This document shows positions 1-8,200 of a stretch of DNA of 41,682 nt, one piece after another (positions within the stretch are counted from its first letter, which is position 1; each line of letters starts with the position of its first letter). The position numbers and the translations under genes were made by a program. Below the pieces are notes generated by a model. That model worked only from the letters and a program-made list of their open reading frames with translations, ran no database searches and was not told the origin of the DNA. Source of the stretch: a virus; the IMG/VR virus record IMGVR_UViG_3300042397_000091, positions 1 to 41,682 of that record; one strand, 5' to 3'.

Positions 1-2
1 CA

Positions 3-608
3 GACGATGTATCTGAAGGCACAAACCTTTACTTTACCAACCAACGTGCTCTAGATGCAACTTCTGCAGCGTACGATCCTGCTGGTTCAGCAGCATCTGC
101 ACAAACTGCTGCAGAATCTTATGCAGACGGTCTTGCTGTTAACTACGAGCCAGCAGGTGCTTCTCAAAGTGCAGTTGATGCCCTAGATACAGATGACATT
201 GAAGAAGGGGCAACTAACCTATACTTCACAGACACAAGAGCAGTAGATGCACTTGAAGCAGTGGTACCAAACTTTACAGCAGTAGAGGTAAACTCTCTTG
301 CAAAGCAGGTAGCAGCAACATCATCATCTCTAGGAAGCGTTGTGGTTACCGCATACTCATTTAACAAGTCGGAATATAAGACAGCAAAGTTTATCGTTAA
401 GATTGACAATGGCACCGAAAATGAGGTAACAGAAGTGCTTCTAACACTAGATTCAGGAGACAATATTGCTATTACAGAATATGCAATTGTTGGAACAAAT
501 GGCTCTAGAGGAACCATTACGGCAGACGTAGTTCTTTCAGATGTTAGACTACGAGTTAACCCAGTAAATGATTCAACGATTAACGTTGTTGGAACATTGC
601 TTGCTTAA
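3..608 (+). CDS. Tail fiber protein, C-terminal part (truncated by window edge)
   Basis: The frame is open from the first bases to a TAA at 606-608, so the gene begins left of the window. Two copies of a fiber motif are visible: EGTNLYFTNQRA near the left edge and EGATNLYFTDTRA about 65 residues later. Alanine-rich segments separate them (AAYDPAGSAASAQTAAESYADG). This motif is common in long trimeric tail fibers of marine and T4-like phages (family knowledge). The last ~100 residues are beta-rich, with a K-F-I-V-K-I-D-N-G-T pattern and a teYaivgTnG-like stretch, resembling the C-terminal domain of many phage fibers. A strong terminator follows. The role as a host-binding fiber is inferred from motif and context. 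Confidence 0.8.
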   Translation, partial: DDVSEGTNLYFTNQRALDATSAAYDPAGSAASAQTAAESYADGLAVNYEPAGASQSAVDALDTDDIEEGATNLYFTDTRAVDALEAVVPNFTAVEVNSLAKQVAATSSSLGSVVVTAYSFNKSEYKTAKFIVKIDNGTENEVTEVLLTLDSGDNIAITEYAIVGTNGSRGTITADVVLSDVRLRVNPVNDSTINVVGTLLA

Positions 609-621
609 TAGGCATTAATAG

Positions 622-655
622 AAGTACCCCCCATGAAATATTGGGGGGTATTTTT
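622..655 (+). terminator. Rho-independent terminator after fiber gene
   Basis: TACCCCCC (625-632) pairs with GGGGGGTA (643-650) around a 10-base loop. Weaker A-T and G-T pairs extend the stem outward, and a T-run follows at 651-655. It ends the first fiber transcript just upstream of the next promoter. Confidence 0.9.
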
Positions 656-667
656 GTTTCTAATTAA

Positions 668-676
668 TGGTATAAT
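668..676 (+). promoter_or_regulatory. Extended -10 promoter TGGTATAAT
   Basis: A perfect TATAAT (671-676) is preceded by TGG. No convincing -35 lies 16-18 bases upstream, where the terminator sits. The box is about 18 bases before the TTG start of the 71-aa gene. The motif recurs in most gaps of this window. Confidence 0.7.
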
Positions 677-694
677 TAAAACTTAGGAGATGCC

Positions 695-910
695 TTGACA
701 ACAACAGACAAAGACTTTAAGGTTAAGAATGGCCTTGCTGTAAATGACGGCGGTACATTCGGTGGACCAGTCGTTGTTGGAACTCCCACAGAACCATCCC
801 ATGCAGTAACAAAAGAATATATTGATAGCGTAGCAGGTATCGGCGGTCTTGATGGCGGAACCCCAACAACAGAAGTCTACTCTGGCACCTTTGATGGTGG
901 CTCACCTTAA
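695..910 (+). CDS. 71-aa mini tail-fiber / baseplate-like protein
   Basis: The TTG start is set by AGGAG at 685-689. The product begins TTTDKDFKVKNGLAVNDG and continues with GGPVVVGTPTEPSHAVTKEYIDS. This matches the recurrent module at the N-terminal or shaft end of phage fibers (VKNGL...GGxVxVgxPTxxxHAVTKxYVD; family knowledge). Here the module is almost the whole gene. It is followed only by a glycine-rich tail with two DGG.P motifs (DGGTPTTEVYSGTFDGGSP), echoed at residues ~680-713 of the 1180-aa protein encoded at 5258-8800. It has its own promoter and lies between two fiber genes. It may be an adaptor or a remnant of a larger fiber; function is not proven. Confidence 0.72.
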   Translation: MTTTDKDFKVKNGLAVNDGGTFGGPVVVGTPTEPSHAVTKEYIDSVAGIGGLDGGTPTTEVYSGTFDGGSP

Positions 911-924
911 TCCCTATTAATATA

Positions 925-933
925 TGTTATAAT
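925..933 (+). promoter_or_regulatory. Extended -10 promoter TGTTATAAT
   Basis: TATAAT at 928-933 is preceded by TGT. It lies 43 bases before the ATG of the repeat-containing fiber gene, whose AGGAG ribosome site is at 962-966. No -35 is recognisable. Confidence 0.65.
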
Positions 934-976
934 TAACTTATATGCTTGGGCTAACCCCATTAGGAGATTTTTAAAT

Positions 977-2509
977 ATGGCAACTAGAATGCAACAGCGA
1001 AGAGGGACAGCCTCTCAGTGGGTGGCTGCAGACACAGTTCTAACCGCAGGTGAACTTGGTTATGAAACAGATACTGGTCAGTTCAAGATCGGCGACGGAA
1101 CCACTGCATGGACATCTCTTGCATATTTTAAAGATACTTTAGACCTAGATATTGCTGGAAAAGCACCAATTAACAACCCAACCTTTACTGGAACAGCAGT
1201 CCTGCCATCCACAACATCAATTGGTGACGTATCTTCTTCAGAAATTGCAGTTCTAAATGGCATAACTGCATCTACAGCCGAACTAAATATCCTAGACGGA
1301 GTTACTGCAGATGCCTCAGAACTAAACAAACTTGATGGGCTTTTGGCTACAACATCAGAGTTGAATACAATGTCTGGCATTACAGCATCAACTAGCGAAC
1401 TCAATAAACTTGATGGAGTTACCGCCTCTACCGCAGAAATTAATATCCTAGACGGAGTAACCGCATCTGCCTCAGAACTAAACCTTTTAGATGGCGTAAC
1501 CGCAAGCACCGCAGAACTAAACCTTTTGGACGGAGTCACTGCTTCAACTGTAGAACTTAACTATGTCGATGGAGTAACATCTTCAATTCAAACACAACTG
1601 GACGACAAGGCTGACCTATCTGGTGCAACATTCACAGGAGATGTCACAATAGAAACAGACCTAACGATTGACGGAAACCTTACAGTTTCTGGCACTACCA
1701 CAACAGTAGACGTTCAAGACTTGGTGGTAACAGATCCACTAATCTATATTGCAGAAGGAAACGATGCAAACCTGGTTGACATCGGTATTGTTGGATCCTT
1801 TGACGATGGAACATACCAGCACACAGGTATCGTTCGTGACGCATCTGCAAACAAATGGAAACTTTTTAAAGGCGTTACTGACGAACCTACAACTACAATT
1901 AACTTTGGTCAGGGCAGCCTTGATGTCCTAGCCGTTGGTGGCCTAGAAACTACAGACCTGACCGCAACAGGAGACGTTGACTTTACAGGTGCAACAATTA
2001 CTGGAATTGACGCACTACCAGACCAAACTGGCAACAACGGAAAATATTTAACAACAGATGGAACAGACGCTTCCTGGGCAACGATTAACGCTACCCCTGC
2101 ATTTAATGACCTAACAGATGTCACAATTACTTCAGCAGCAACAAACGACGTTATTTACTATGATGGTCTCGGCTGGGTAAATAAATATGTTGCATCTATT
2201 CCAGTCGCAACAAATTCTCAGACAGGAACTACATATACTTTAGTTCTTGGAGACGCTGGAAAGATTGTTGAAATCAATAATGCATCTGCAATTACTCTTA
2301 CAATCCCAACAAATGCTTCTGTAGCCTATCCAGTAGGAACACAGATTACTTTGCTTCAAACAGGTGCAGGACAAATTACTGTTACTGGACCTTCTGGAGG
2401 TACTCTAAATGCTACCCCTGGAACCAAACTACGTGCTCAATGGTCTTCAGCCACCCTGCTAAAACGTGCTACTGACACATGGGTGCTGATCGGAGACCTT
2501 ACAGCATAA
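977..2509 (+). CDS. Tail fiber with Mtd-like N-terminus and 13-residue repeats
   Basis: This 510-aa protein starts MATRMQQRRGTASQW and continues ...LTAGELGYETDTGQFKIGDG, the pattern of the small N-terminal module of phage tropism determinants and fibers (Mtd-N-like, residues ~1-50). Residues 86-202 are nine tandem 13-residue units of the form S-T-A-E-L-N-x-L-D-G-V-T-A, found in many fibers as a triple-helical shaft (family knowledge). Residues ~210-330 are a beta-rich segment with TIDGNLTVSGTTTTVD. The C-terminus (~370-510) is another beta-rich domain. The stop TAA overlaps the next gene's ATG (TAATG), so the two are translationally coupled. It is probably a trimeric receptor-binding fiber. 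Confidence 0.85.
   Translation: MATRMQQRRGTASQWVAADTVLTAGELGYETDTGQFKIGDGTTAWTSLAYFKDTLDLDIAGKAPINNPTFTGTAVLPSTTSIGDVSSSEIAVLNGITASTAELNILDGVTADASELNKLDGLLATTSELNTMSGITASTSELNKLDGVTASTAEINILDGVTASASELNLLDGVTASTAELNLLDGVTASTVELNYVDGVTSSIQTQLDDKADLSGATFTGDVTIETDLTIDGNLTVSGTTTTVDVQDLVVTDPLIYIAEGNDANLVDIGIVGSFDDGTYQHTGIVRDASANKWKLFKGVTDEPTTTINFGQGSLDVLAVGGLETTDLTATGDVDFTGATITGIDALPDQTGNNGKYLTTDGTDASWATINATPAFNDLTDVTITSAATNDVIYYDGLGWVNKYVASIPVATNSQTGTTYTLVLGDAGKIVEINNASAITLTIPTNASVAYPVGTQITLLQTGAGQITVTGPSGGTLNATPGTKLRAQWSSATLLKRATDTWVLIGDLTA
1232..1582 (+). repeat. Nine tandem 39-bp (13-codon) fiber repeats
   Basis: The units encode variants of STAELNILDGVTA, corresponding to residues 86-202 of the fiber. 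The DNA copies have diverged at third positions while the protein pattern E-L/I-N-x-L-D-G-V-T-A is kept. This indicates selection on the protein rather than recent duplication. Confidence 0.9.
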
Positions 2510-3495
2510 TGCCAGTATCATTTTTTAGTCAAGTAGCGTCATCAGTTAGAAAAAGATTTTTAGACACATTTTCTGCTAGATCAAACACAACTGGATCACT
2601 TGGCACCGCAACCGATGGCTCTTCATGGGATGCAGTAAACGGAACTATTCAAGTAACCACTGGTGCAGCAACAGCAACTACAACACCATCTGCTGGTTCT
2701 GCAGGAACAGCCTATCCAATGGCAACTGTTACTTTGCCAGTTCAAAATAATTCTATTTCATTGGGAGGAACAAATGAAGGATCTTCCGTTGCATTGTGGG
2801 TACAGAGCAGTTCTGACTGGTGGCTAGTTAATGTTGAAGGAACACAAACAACAAACACAAACTATGCGTCTGCTCAAAGTTATAACTATGCATTTGCACA
2901 AAACCTAACATATGGAACAAGCACAAACTATTATGGAGTTACAAACTATTATTCTGCTTCTGGCTATTATTCACAGTCTGGCGGAACTACCTATAACGTT
3001 GGATATAGAACGGTTGGTAGCCCATGGTCTTATCAGGCATTCTATTCGTCAACCGCTGGTGGAACAACTTATTATTTAGGAACAAGTTATTATGGAGCAA
3101 CATCTTACTATACAGCGACTGGGTACTCAATAACATATGGAGCATTCTACCAATATACTTCGGCAGGTGCTTTTTACACCTATGCTGCAGGATCAACAAC
3201 TGCATACAATGAGTATTTGAAAATTAGACAGTCTGTCGCCTCTACCGTGAGCATCATAGCCTCGTCCCTGATATCAACAACTCAAAGCATCAAGTCACTG
3301 ATAGTTAGCACTTCTGGAAATCAAATTACAGCAAAAGCGTTTTCAGACTCTAATTTTGTTACACAAATAGGTAGCGACTTAGTCCATACTGCTACAGGTG
3401 CTACAATTAACACAAAATACGGAATTGCCGTTTCTCCATCTGCTTACAATCAAAGTGCTATAATTGGTACATCAGTAAATATTACTCGTAACTAA
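2509..3495 (+). CDS. Probable fiber-tip protein, lectin-like domain split by Tyr-rich insert
   Basis: The start at 2509 (MPVSFFSQ) gives a TAATG overlap with the fiber stop; an upstream in-frame start at 2479 would overlap the fiber needlessly. Residues ~20-118 (FLDTFSARSNTTGSLGTATDGSSWDAVNG...) resemble the start of a concanavalin/LamG-like domain seen in phage tail proteins. Residues 119-236 are a low-complexity Y/G/S/T/A/N-rich stretch with 28 tyrosines, many as YY pairs. From EYLKIRQSV onward (~236-328) the beta-rich domain pattern resumes. The insert may be a surface loop or binding patch. Its position directly after a fiber gene supports a receptor-recognition role, which is inferred. 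Confidence 0.75.
   Translation: MPVSFFSQVASSVRKRFLDTFSARSNTTGSLGTATDGSSWDAVNGTIQVTTGAATATTTPSAGSAGTAYPMATVTLPVQNNSISLGGTNEGSSVALWVQSSSDWWLVNVEGTQTTNTNYASAQSYNYAFAQNLTYGTSTNYYGVTNYYSASGYYSQSGGTTYNVGYRTVGSPWSYQAFYSSTAGGTTYYLGTSYYGATSYYTATGYSITYGAFYQYTSAGAFYTYAAGSTTAYNEYLKIRQSVASTVSIIASSLISTTQSIKSLIVSTSGNQITAKAFSDSNFVTQIGSDLVHTATGATINTKYGIAVSPSAYNQSAIIGTSVNITRN
2863..3216 (+). other. Tyrosine-rich low-complexity segment
   Basis: It encodes residues 119-236 of the probable fiber-tip protein. It has 28 Tyr in 118 residues, with recurring short forms such as TNYYG, TSYYG, SGYYS and AFYxY. The region keeps the same reading frame and is flanked by ordinary beta-rich sequence. Confidence 0.85.
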
Positions 3496-3509
3496 TAGAT
3501 TGGAAAAAC

Positions 3510-4208
3510 ATGAAGATCATTCGATTCTTCTCAAGAAAAGAATATGAAAACTCTGGTCAGCCAGTCGCTGCCAAAAAGATGATACCAGAATGGTATAAAG
3601 AATCAGAAAATGAGTTTATGGATAATAGGCTACCAGATTCCCCATTGGCATCTGGATTAAAAAAGTGTGTGCCTTTCCTAGACTCCATGATATCTGGTTA
3701 TTTTTTAGTTACTCCAGTAGATATATTTGTTTCAAAAAACGAAGATGGAACTTTGAAGATTGGCTGGAACTCTTCAGAAATATTTAATGACTTTATAGCA
3801 GAAAGACCAAAAGAACTTGGTGAAAAAATGCCAAGACCAGCAGGGCATTATCCAAACCATCTTGCATGGAAAGGATTTTGGGGCTTCAGAACACCAAGGG
3901 GATGGAGTGTTCTTGTTACACATCCTTTAAATAGACACGATCTTCCATTCACCAGCACGTCTGGCATTATGGATGCAGACAAATACTCAACTTCAGGGAA
4001 CATTCCGTTTTTTATCAAAGAAGACTTTGTTGGCGTAATTCCAGCAGGAACACCATTTGCCCAACTAATACCAATTAAACGTGCTTCATGGAGATCAATA
4101 TCAAATGACCAAGGCCTTGTGTATCTAGATTCTTTACAAGGGCAAACGGTAAGAACACCAGGAAAAAGTTATAAAAAGTTGTTTTGGCAGCGTAAGGACT
4201 ATAACTAA
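3510..4208 (+). CDS. Conserved unknown phage protein, copy 1 of paralog pair
   Basis: 232 aa, with no function that I can assign. It begins MKIIRFFSRKEYE and shares an ordered set of motifs with the 217-aa protein encoded at 4560-5213: IPEWYKE near residue 25, KKCVPFLDSMISGY near 50-65, TPRGWSVLVTHPLNRHDLPF near 130, and a final IPAGTPFAQLIPIKR followed by W-R-S. The C-terminal G-T-P-x-A-Q-x-I-P pattern looks like a compact beta domain. It sits among receptor-binding genes, so a virion or fiber-assembly role is possible but unproven. The stop overlaps the next start (TAATG). Confidence 0.75.
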   Translation: MKIIRFFSRKEYENSGQPVAAKKMIPEWYKESENEFMDNRLPDSPLASGLKKCVPFLDSMISGYFLVTPVDIFVSKNEDGTLKIGWNSSEIFNDFIAERPKELGEKMPRPAGHYPNHLAWKGFWGFRTPRGWSVLVTHPLNRHDLPFTSTSGIMDADKYSTSGNIPFFIKEDFVGVIPAGTPFAQLIPIKRASWRSISNDQGLVYLDSLQGQTVRTPGKSYKKLFWQRKDYN

Positions 4209-4573
4209 TGGGCTTTAAAAAAGAATATAAGATTTATGGAGACCTGCTTTTTGAACACAAGCCAACCATAAGATCACTAATACTACATATTTTATATAAT
4301 AACTTTATAAAAAAGGAAAGGGCAAAACTTTCGGTCTATAGGGAAAATGCAGCATTCCAAGATCCATCAAGACAATTAGAATCAATTCCTACCAAGTATG
4401 TTGCAATGATAGTTGACGGTAGCGTAAAAGAAATGATTAGGCTACATGAAAACGCAGCAAATATTCTTTTGTCTAACAAAACAAAGTTGGTAGAGTTTGA
4501 TCCACAAAATGTTCAAGTTAAAAAAGATATGAAATACAAGAATGGGAAATTTATAACAAATGAAGAAAATTAA
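4208..4573 (+). CDS. Small unknown protein between the paralog pair
   Basis: 121 aa, Lys-rich and probably mostly helical (MGFKKEYKIYGDLLFEHK..., ...VKEMIRLHENAANILLSNK). No domain is recognised. Its start overlaps the upstream stop and its last 14 bases overlap the next gene's start, so it is in a tightly coupled three-gene unit. It may be a partner of the flanking paralogs; no function is claimed. Confidence 0.65.
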   Translation: MGFKKEYKIYGDLLFEHKPTIRSLILHILYNNFIKKERAKLSVYRENAAFQDPSRQLESIPTKYVAMIVDGSVKEMIRLHENAANILLSNKTKLVEFDPQNVQVKKDMKYKNGKFITNEEN

Positions 4574-5213
4574 GTTTGTTTCAACTAATGTGTCCTTACT
4601 TCTGGCTAAACCAAGGCCAGCATCTAAGGAGATCCCAGAGTGGTACAAAGAACTAGACGGCGTGGTTGATAAACAAGAAACAATAAAGAAATGTATGCCA
4701 ATTTTAGATGCCTTTACCGCAGGATATACTCTGGTTTTGGCTGCGGATGTTCACTTTAAAAACGGAGAATGTCAAGAAATTTCTAAGATTCCAATGGTAG
4801 CCACTCACACCAAAGAGCAGATGGGAAACTTCTCTTTGCCAAAAGAATATAGTTCCCAGCCTTTTAAGTGGTTAAATTATTTTCTTACAAAAACACCAAA
4901 AGGATACAGCAGTATGTTCATGCACCCTATAAACAGGCCAGACTTACCGTTTTATACAATGACTGGTGTGGTAGATACTGACACTTTTCCAGTTCCAGTA
5001 AATTTTCCGTTTTTTGTTAGAGAAGATTTTGACGGTATCATACCAGAAGGAACACCTATTGCCCAAGTGATTCCATTTAAAAGAACTGACTGGAGGTCAG
5101 AGGTAGACGATGAAAACCAGGCCAACCCACCACTTTGGTTTCTAAATAATGTGTTCAATCCACCTTTTAATTTCTATAAAAGAACATTCTGGAAACGCAA
5201 AAAGTATCAATAG
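4560..5213 (+). CDS. Conserved unknown phage protein, copy 2 of paralog pair
   Basis: 217 aa. It is paralogous to the 232-aa protein encoded at 3510-4208. Shared elements in order are IPEWYKELD, IKKCMPILDAFTAGY, TPKGYSSMFMHPINRPDLPF, FPFFVREDFDGIIPEGTP and IAQVIPFKRTDWRS. The most conserved parts are the HP-x-N-R-x-D-L-P-F and GTP-x-A-Q-x-IP segments, which may mark a binding or catalytic site. The middle part differs between the copies, as expected after an old duplication. Function is unknown. Confidence 0.75.
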   Translation: MKKIKFVSTNVSLLLAKPRPASKEIPEWYKELDGVVDKQETIKKCMPILDAFTAGYTLVLAADVHFKNGECQEISKIPMVATHTKEQMGNFSLPKEYSSQPFKWLNYFLTKTPKGYSSMFMHPINRPDLPFYTMTGVVDTDTFPVPVNFPFFVREDFDGIIPEGTPIAQVIPFKRTDWRSEVDDENQANPPLWFLNNVFNPPFNFYKRTFWKRKKYQ

Positions 5214-5233
5214 ATAAAATAGGCAGTTAAGTA

Positions 5234-5242
5234 TGGTAGAAT
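5234..5242 (+). promoter_or_regulatory. Extended -10 promoter TGGTAGAAT
   Basis: TAGAAT (5237-5242, one mismatch to TATAAT) is preceded by TGG. It lies 15 bases before the ATG at 5258, with AGGAG at 5248-5252 between. Confidence 0.55.
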
Positions 5243-5257
5243 GGACTAGGAGAATAA

Positions 5258-8200
5258 ATGTCTAGCCCTTCTAACCTATATGCCGAGAAAATCTTTGCCG
5301 AACATCCACTAGCCCTTTGGGCATTAGATGACAAGGCAGAGTACGCAACCCTGATCTCTGAAGCACAGAGAAATATGGACGATGCCATGCATTGGACGGT
5401 ATCCGCTAATAACGTATCCATATCAACAGAAGACTTTGATAAGCCATTTCCAAATAGTTATCAAATAAGCCTACTAGGCAATGTTCCATCTGGAGCAACA
5501 GGCTCTGTCGTCTGTACTAGCAATGAATTGTCATTCGGACTTGACGAATTAAACGAATATTTTGCAAACTTTTCGATAGCCTCTTATGTATACATAAACT
5601 CAGTTTACTTGTCTAGTTTACAGATAGGATATGAATATAACAAGGTTAGCGACAACTCTTTGGTTTCTAACTTAGTTACATATTCAGCCATAAAGCCAGA
5701 ACAATGGGTCCATGTCTCTGAAACCTTTAAGATTCCAGAATCCGACGCAGAAGAGTTTAGAATTGTTATTAAATTTAACTATATTTCTGGCGGAGCAACT
5801 CCAGCAGATTACGAATTTTTGGTAAATGGACTAACAGTTGGCCAGTGGTCCGAAGAATTTTCTGCAACATCGCTTGGTCAAACTACTCAGGCTATCACGG
5901 ACAGTATATCTTTAAACGCTTTGCACAATGCTGTGTCTGCAGACGTATATGGTTTGCAAAACAGGAATGGCTACTACCTAACAAAAGACAATGCTTTGGT
6001 AGCAAGAAATTCTGGATTGCCGATGGTTTATGGTGCAGAGTCAACTACATATATCTATCCAAATGGAAACAAGCCATCTTTAATTATTCCTGGATTTGGA
6101 TTTCTAAATAAGGTTGGAGAATATCAAACATTCACTTTCGAGACATGGCTAAGAATAAACCCTAAGAATGTTGTGCCCAGAAGAATTATAGGGCCTATTG
6201 AATCAGAAGATGGAGTCTATGTAGATCAATCATTTATTGTTTTAAAAATCGGTAATGTCGTGGCCTCTCACTCAATTGGTGAGTGGTATAGACCAATGCT
6301 TCTTGACCTTAGATATTCTAAAAACGAGGCCTCGCTACTTATAAATGGAGAGCAGATTATTTCGCTACCTCTAAGCAATGCAATAGTATCTTTTCCAGAA
6401 AAGTATAATAATGATAGTGAGGATCAGGACTGGATTGGGTTCTATTCTTATGACGACATTACTAGTTTTGAAATAGACTGTCCAGCGATTTACTCATATC
6501 AAGTGCCAAAAGTTCTTGCAAAAAGAAGGTGGGTATTTGGACAGGGCGTTGAATACCCAGAAAATATTAATGCAGCCTACGCAGGAACTTCTGTTTATGT
6601 AGACTATCCATTTTCAAACTATTCAAACAACTACAACTATCCAGACTTAGGTAGGTGGAGCCAGGGGATTGTAGAAAACTTATCTACAAACGCTAACATC
6701 TTGTCTATGCCAGACTATGAACTACCAACGCTAGTATTTGAAAATGGAACATCCTACGACTCCTGGATTTCAGAAAACAATGACCTACAAACAGACGAAC
6801 CATATTTTATTAGGATTCAGCCAGACGCAGAGGAAAGTTCAGAAGGGTACATGTACTTTGAAAAACTTAATGTTCTGACCCAACCAGTAAAAGCATTCTT
6901 TGGAGTATTTCAAGAGTACACAACTGCAACAGATCAAACACTGTTTTATATCGAAGACGAACTAACGAATAATTACTTTGAGATTAAGATAGATGGTTTA
7001 GAAATAGATTACAATTTGAAGTATGGAAACTCACTACAAACATTAGCAACAATACCAAGACCGTCAGTTGGAGAGCAGTTTGTTGTGGGCATTGACATAG
7101 ACAGTTTCTCATCTACCTTTGGTGGAAACGCTTCGTCTTTCTTTAATAGAATAAACTCTCTTAGCCTTTATGTCGGTGGTCGAAAGACATTTGAAAATAC
7201 CACAAAAGCAAACATACTAAAAGTTGGTTTCCTAAATCAAAGAAATCTTGCAAAGGTCAAAACTGCATTTTTGGATAATGGGGTTACCTATCCAACATTT
7301 ATAGACGGAGGAACACCAGCAGCAACTGGAACTACAACAGTAAATGGTGGCACACCAACAACAACAACATGGCAGAACTTCTACGATGGCGGAGGTGTTT
7401 ACGAAGAACTATTCTATCACATAGCAAGTTACACCCTAATACCAAAGATGTACCTAGACGAGTTTTCCCTAGACATTGCCATTGACGCATACTGGGAAGA
7501 CTATGTTCCGCTAAAGTATTTTGCTAGGTATGTAGACGACTCTTCAAACAACAAGGTCTACGCACTTGACTTTGTTCAGTTTAACATGCTATATCCCAAA
7601 CTAGAACTATTTACTCAGGGGATCTACGACACAACAAACTCTATCGTAAAGTCTTATATATCATTCCAGTACCTTGCAACTGGTGCAAATTATCCAGAGT
7701 CATTGTTTACTGAAAAGATTCCACTGTCAAGCACTAACGTTGTAGACCCAGGATCGTCCTGGCAATACAAGAAATATGAAGTTCTTAATGACACAGTTAT
7801 ATACCCACCGACAGGCGTAAACTTTGAAAACTTGGCAATCGTTGTTCACCTTGAAGTTGTCGTCAATGGAATGAACACATATCCACTATCAATTAAGACC
7901 TTACAGTTTGCATCGCAATCATTGAACCACACAAAGCCAACTGCTATTGGAACAAGGTTTGGAAAAGAAATCTATCAATACACAAAGAGTGGTCTATCTA
8001 CTAACTACAAGGCAAAGAACCCATATATCATTTACAAGAATTCTTCCCCATACCTATTCCTTACAAAAAACAGCGGTATTCAGCCAACAGGCACATTTAA
8101 CAACATGGTCAGTCGTGGAATAACAATACCAGTAAACACATCGCTGACTACAGACTTCACTATAATTGCTGCCCAGTTGTCAATAAGGTCTAACGCAGAG

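Noticed and set aside
1078-1539. 153-aa minus-strand frame opposite the fiber repeats
   Set aside because: It merely mirrors the 39-base repeats (VTPSKRFSS units) and has no independent signals.
1232-1582. 39-base repeats as a CRISPR array
   Set aside because: Units are contiguous, coding, in frame and diverged at third positions, with no spacers.
2863-3216. Tyr/Asn-rich segment as the variable region of a diversity-generating retroelement
   Set aside because: No reverse transcriptase, template repeat or accessory gene is in the window, and the segment is low-complexity rather than lectin-site-like. It could be revisited if a reverse transcriptase lies elsewhere.
5845-6111. 88-aa + strand frame inside the 1180-aa gene
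   Set aside because: Trp/Cys/Lys-rich composition unlike the other proteins here, no ribosome site and fully inside a well-supported gene.
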